6,083 bases of DNA from contig DOWI01000063.1 in NCBI GenBank assembly GCA_003519645.1, positions 1 through 6,083 of the forward strand, in the 5' to 3' direction. Below, piece after piece: positions 4,946 through 6,083 of the stretch. The notes beneath the pieces were generated by a model. The model made no database searches. It saw nothing but the letters and a program-made list of their open reading frames with translations, and had not been told where the DNA came from. The position numbers and the translations under genes were made by a program. The DNA is from Oscillospiraceae bacterium (lineage in GTDB: Bacteria; Bacillota_A; Clostridia; Oscillospirales; Acutalibacteraceae). Position 1 is the stretch's first letter. Every line of letters begins with the position of its first letter.

Positions 4946-5842
4946 ATGGCGGATACAACAAACACTTATTCGGGACAGAAACCGGCAAGCCTGCCGGACA
5001 GCTTTCCTCGTCAGCAACAGAATATGCAGCCCGGAACACAGCAGGAAATGAATCCGAAACCCATTGTCGATGATCCCACATATAAAGGCTCGGGCAAAAT
5101 GAAAGGGCTGGTCGCAATCATCACCGGTGGTGACAGCGGGATCGGTCAGGCTGTGGCAGTCGCGTTCGCAAAAGAGGGGGCCGATATCGTGGTACCTTAC
5201 TACAGTGAACAGACCGACGCCAATGAGACCGTCACCATGGTTCAGAAATTCGGGAGGCGGTGTATCACCGTCCAGTGTGATCTGAAAAATGAGCCTTCCG
5301 CACAGCAGGTGGTTGATGCAGCCGTTAATGAGCTCGGCGGTGTCGATGTGCTTGTCAACAACATCGCAGTGCAGTATCCGCAAAACAGCATTAAGGACAT
5401 TACAGCGGAGCAGCTTTGCAACACCTTTTCTACCAATATTATTAGCTATTTTTATATGACCAAGGCGGCTCTTCCTCATCTAAAAGAAGGCTCGTCCATT
5501 ATTAACACCACCTCGGTGACAGCATATAAAGGCAGTCCGACGCTAATCGACTATTCCGCTACAAAGGGTGCGGTGGTATCCTTTACCCGCTCGCTTGCAT
5601 TATCTCTTGCTACAAGCGGTATAAGAGTAAATGCGGTTGCACCCGGCCCCGTATGGACGCCTCTGATTACATCCAGCTTTTCGGAACAGGATGTGACAAA
5701 ATTTGGTCAAGATGTTCCTCTGGAACGCGCCGCACAGCCTTTTGAAATTGCCCCCACCTATGTTTATCTTGCCACCAATGATTCGGCGTATGTTACCGGT
5801 CAGGTGCTTCATGTAAATGGCGGGGTTATCACCGAATCATAA
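4946..5842 (+). CDS. Short-chain dehydrogenase/reductase, YhdF/YdaD/YghA-type
   Basis: This is a 298-residue NAD(P)-dependent oxidoreductase of the classical short-chain dehydrogenase family, in the subgroup with a polar N-terminal extension that includes Bacillus YhdF/YdaD (a general stress protein) and E. coli YghA. Residues 1-52 are Gln/Pro-rich and probably flexible. The Rossmann nucleotide loop TGGDSGIG is at 60-67. The usual NNAG is NNIA at 138-141. The catalytic set is Asn164, Ser190, Tyr203 and Lys207 (YSATK), and APGPVWTP follows near 232-239. Length is typical. ATG 4946 follows AGGTGG (4931-4936) by nine bases. The gene stands between its own upstream region and a terminator, so it is a single-gene unit separate from the hydrogenase-like cluster. 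The substrate is unknown; aldehyde or alcohol detoxification or stress roles are family-level guesses. Confidence 0.9.
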   Translation: MADTTNTYSGQKPASLPDSFPRQQQNMQPGTQQEMNPKPIVDDPTYKGSGKMKGLVAIITGGDSGIGQAVAVAFAKEGADIVVPYYSEQTDANETVTMVQKFGRRCITVQCDLKNEPSAQQVVDAAVNELGGVDVLVNNIAVQYPQNSIKDITAEQLCNTFSTNIISYFYMTKAALPHLKEGSSIINTTSVTAYKGSPTLIDYSATKGAVVSFTRSLALSLATSGIRVNAVAPGPVWTPLITSSFSEQDVTKFGQDVPLERAAQPFEIAPTYVYLATNDSAYVTGQVLHVNGGVITES

Positions 5843-5848
5843 TACTCT

Positions 5849-5886
5849 AAAAAGGACGGGCGGACGCATACGCCCATCCTTTTTTT
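5849..5886 (+). terminator. Rho-independent terminator of the dehydrogenase gene
   Basis: The A-rich and GGA-GGGCG left arm (5849-5862) pairs with CGCCC-TCC and the following T-run (5871-5884), with one C/A mismatch and an eight-base loop, followed by an unbroken run of seven T residues (5880-5886). It starts six bases after the stop codon. This is a textbook intrinsic terminator. The A-tract on the left gives some capacity in the reverse direction too. Confidence 0.9.
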
Positions 5887-5930
5887 GTACGCATCATAAC
5901 GGTCAACGCTTTATAATTTTACTGATTTCT

Positions 5931-5959
5931 TTGACAAACCCGTCGCGTAATAGTAAAAT
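5931..5959 (+). promoter_or_regulatory. Consensus sigma-A promoter for the zinc-ribbon gene
   Basis: A perfect TTGACA (5931-5936) and TAAAAT (5954-5959) are separated by 17 bases. Transcription would begin near 5966, giving a leader of about 90 bases before ATG 6056. It is the strongest promoter match in the window and lies between the dehydrogenase terminator and the next gene. Confidence 0.75.
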
Positions 5960-6055
5960 CATGATATAAACAAAGCGTAAGCCATGCATATAAAAAAATG
6001 CTGGTATTAGATCTCGTAACTCAGCGAATATTTTACCCGGAAAGAGATGATTCAA

Positions 6056-6083
6056 ATGTTCTGTACAAAATGCGGTTTTGAGA
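6056..6083 (+). CDS. Start of a probable zinc-ribbon protein, cut by right window edge
   Basis: Only nine full codons are present, reading MFCTKCGFE. The Cys-X2-Cys-Gly pair at residues 3-7 right after the start is the usual opening of small zinc-ribbon proteins, where the second Cys pair comes later. The SD is GGAAAGAGA (6039-6047), eight bases upstream, and a consensus promoter lies at 5931. The rest of the protein, often a membrane or other domain in such proteins, is outside the window, so no function can be given. Confidence 0.6.

Noticed and set aside
4937..5479. 180-codon minus-strand frame opposite the dehydrogenase
   Set aside because: It is antisense to a clear dehydrogenase with intact motifs and has no recognisable domain.
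1..6083. CRISPR arrays, tRNA or rRNA genes, insertion sequences
   Set aside because: No regularly spaced repeats, cloverleaf or rRNA-like sequence, transposase motifs or paired terminal repeats were seen on either strand.

Overview
The window looks like chromosomal DNA from an anaerobic Clostridia-type Firmicute of roughly balanced base composition. The pointers are a sensory-type [FeFe]-hydrogenase homologue, a SpoIIAB/RsbW-like ATPase, DRTGG and PHP proteins of the kind clustered with clostridial hydrogenases, and Shine-Dalgarno (SD) sites of the extended GAAAGGA type that fits the Firmicute 16S 3' end. No species can be named from the sequence alone.

Layout. (1) Positions 1-982, minus strand: a sodium:solute symporter cut by the left edge; about the N-terminal two thirds is present. 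(2) 983-1303: a divergent control region with a good sigma-A promoter (-35 at 1193, -10 at 1216), a 19-bp-spaced direct repeat next to the -35, a hairpin, and two short possible upstream ORFs, one per direction. (3) 1304-4733, plus strand: a five-gene cluster, DRTGG protein, anti-sigma-type ATPase, hydrogenase-like H-cluster protein, second DRTGG protein and PHP-domain protein, ending at a 21-bp hairpin. (4) 4946-5842: a separately transcribed short-chain dehydrogenase of the YhdF/YdaD/YghA type, followed by a strong rho-independent terminator. (5) 5887-6083: a consensus promoter (TTGACA-17-TAAAAT) and the first nine codons of a probable zinc-ribbon protein cut by the right edge.

How it may work together. 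The hydrogenase homologue keeps the four H-cluster cysteines and three [4Fe-4S] motifs but has changed residues around the active site, including Ala in place of the proton-relay Cys. It is therefore better read as a sensor than as a bulk H2 catalyst. It has no C-terminal PAS domain. The adjacent SpoIIAB-like ATPase, probably a Ser/Thr kinase, is the natural candidate output, with the DRTGG and PHP proteins as binding or hydrolytic partners. This is a hypothesis from gene context: such clusters recur beside clostridial hydrogenases, but I know of no settled biochemical role. No catalytic hydrogenase subunit or anti-anti-sigma partner lies in this window.
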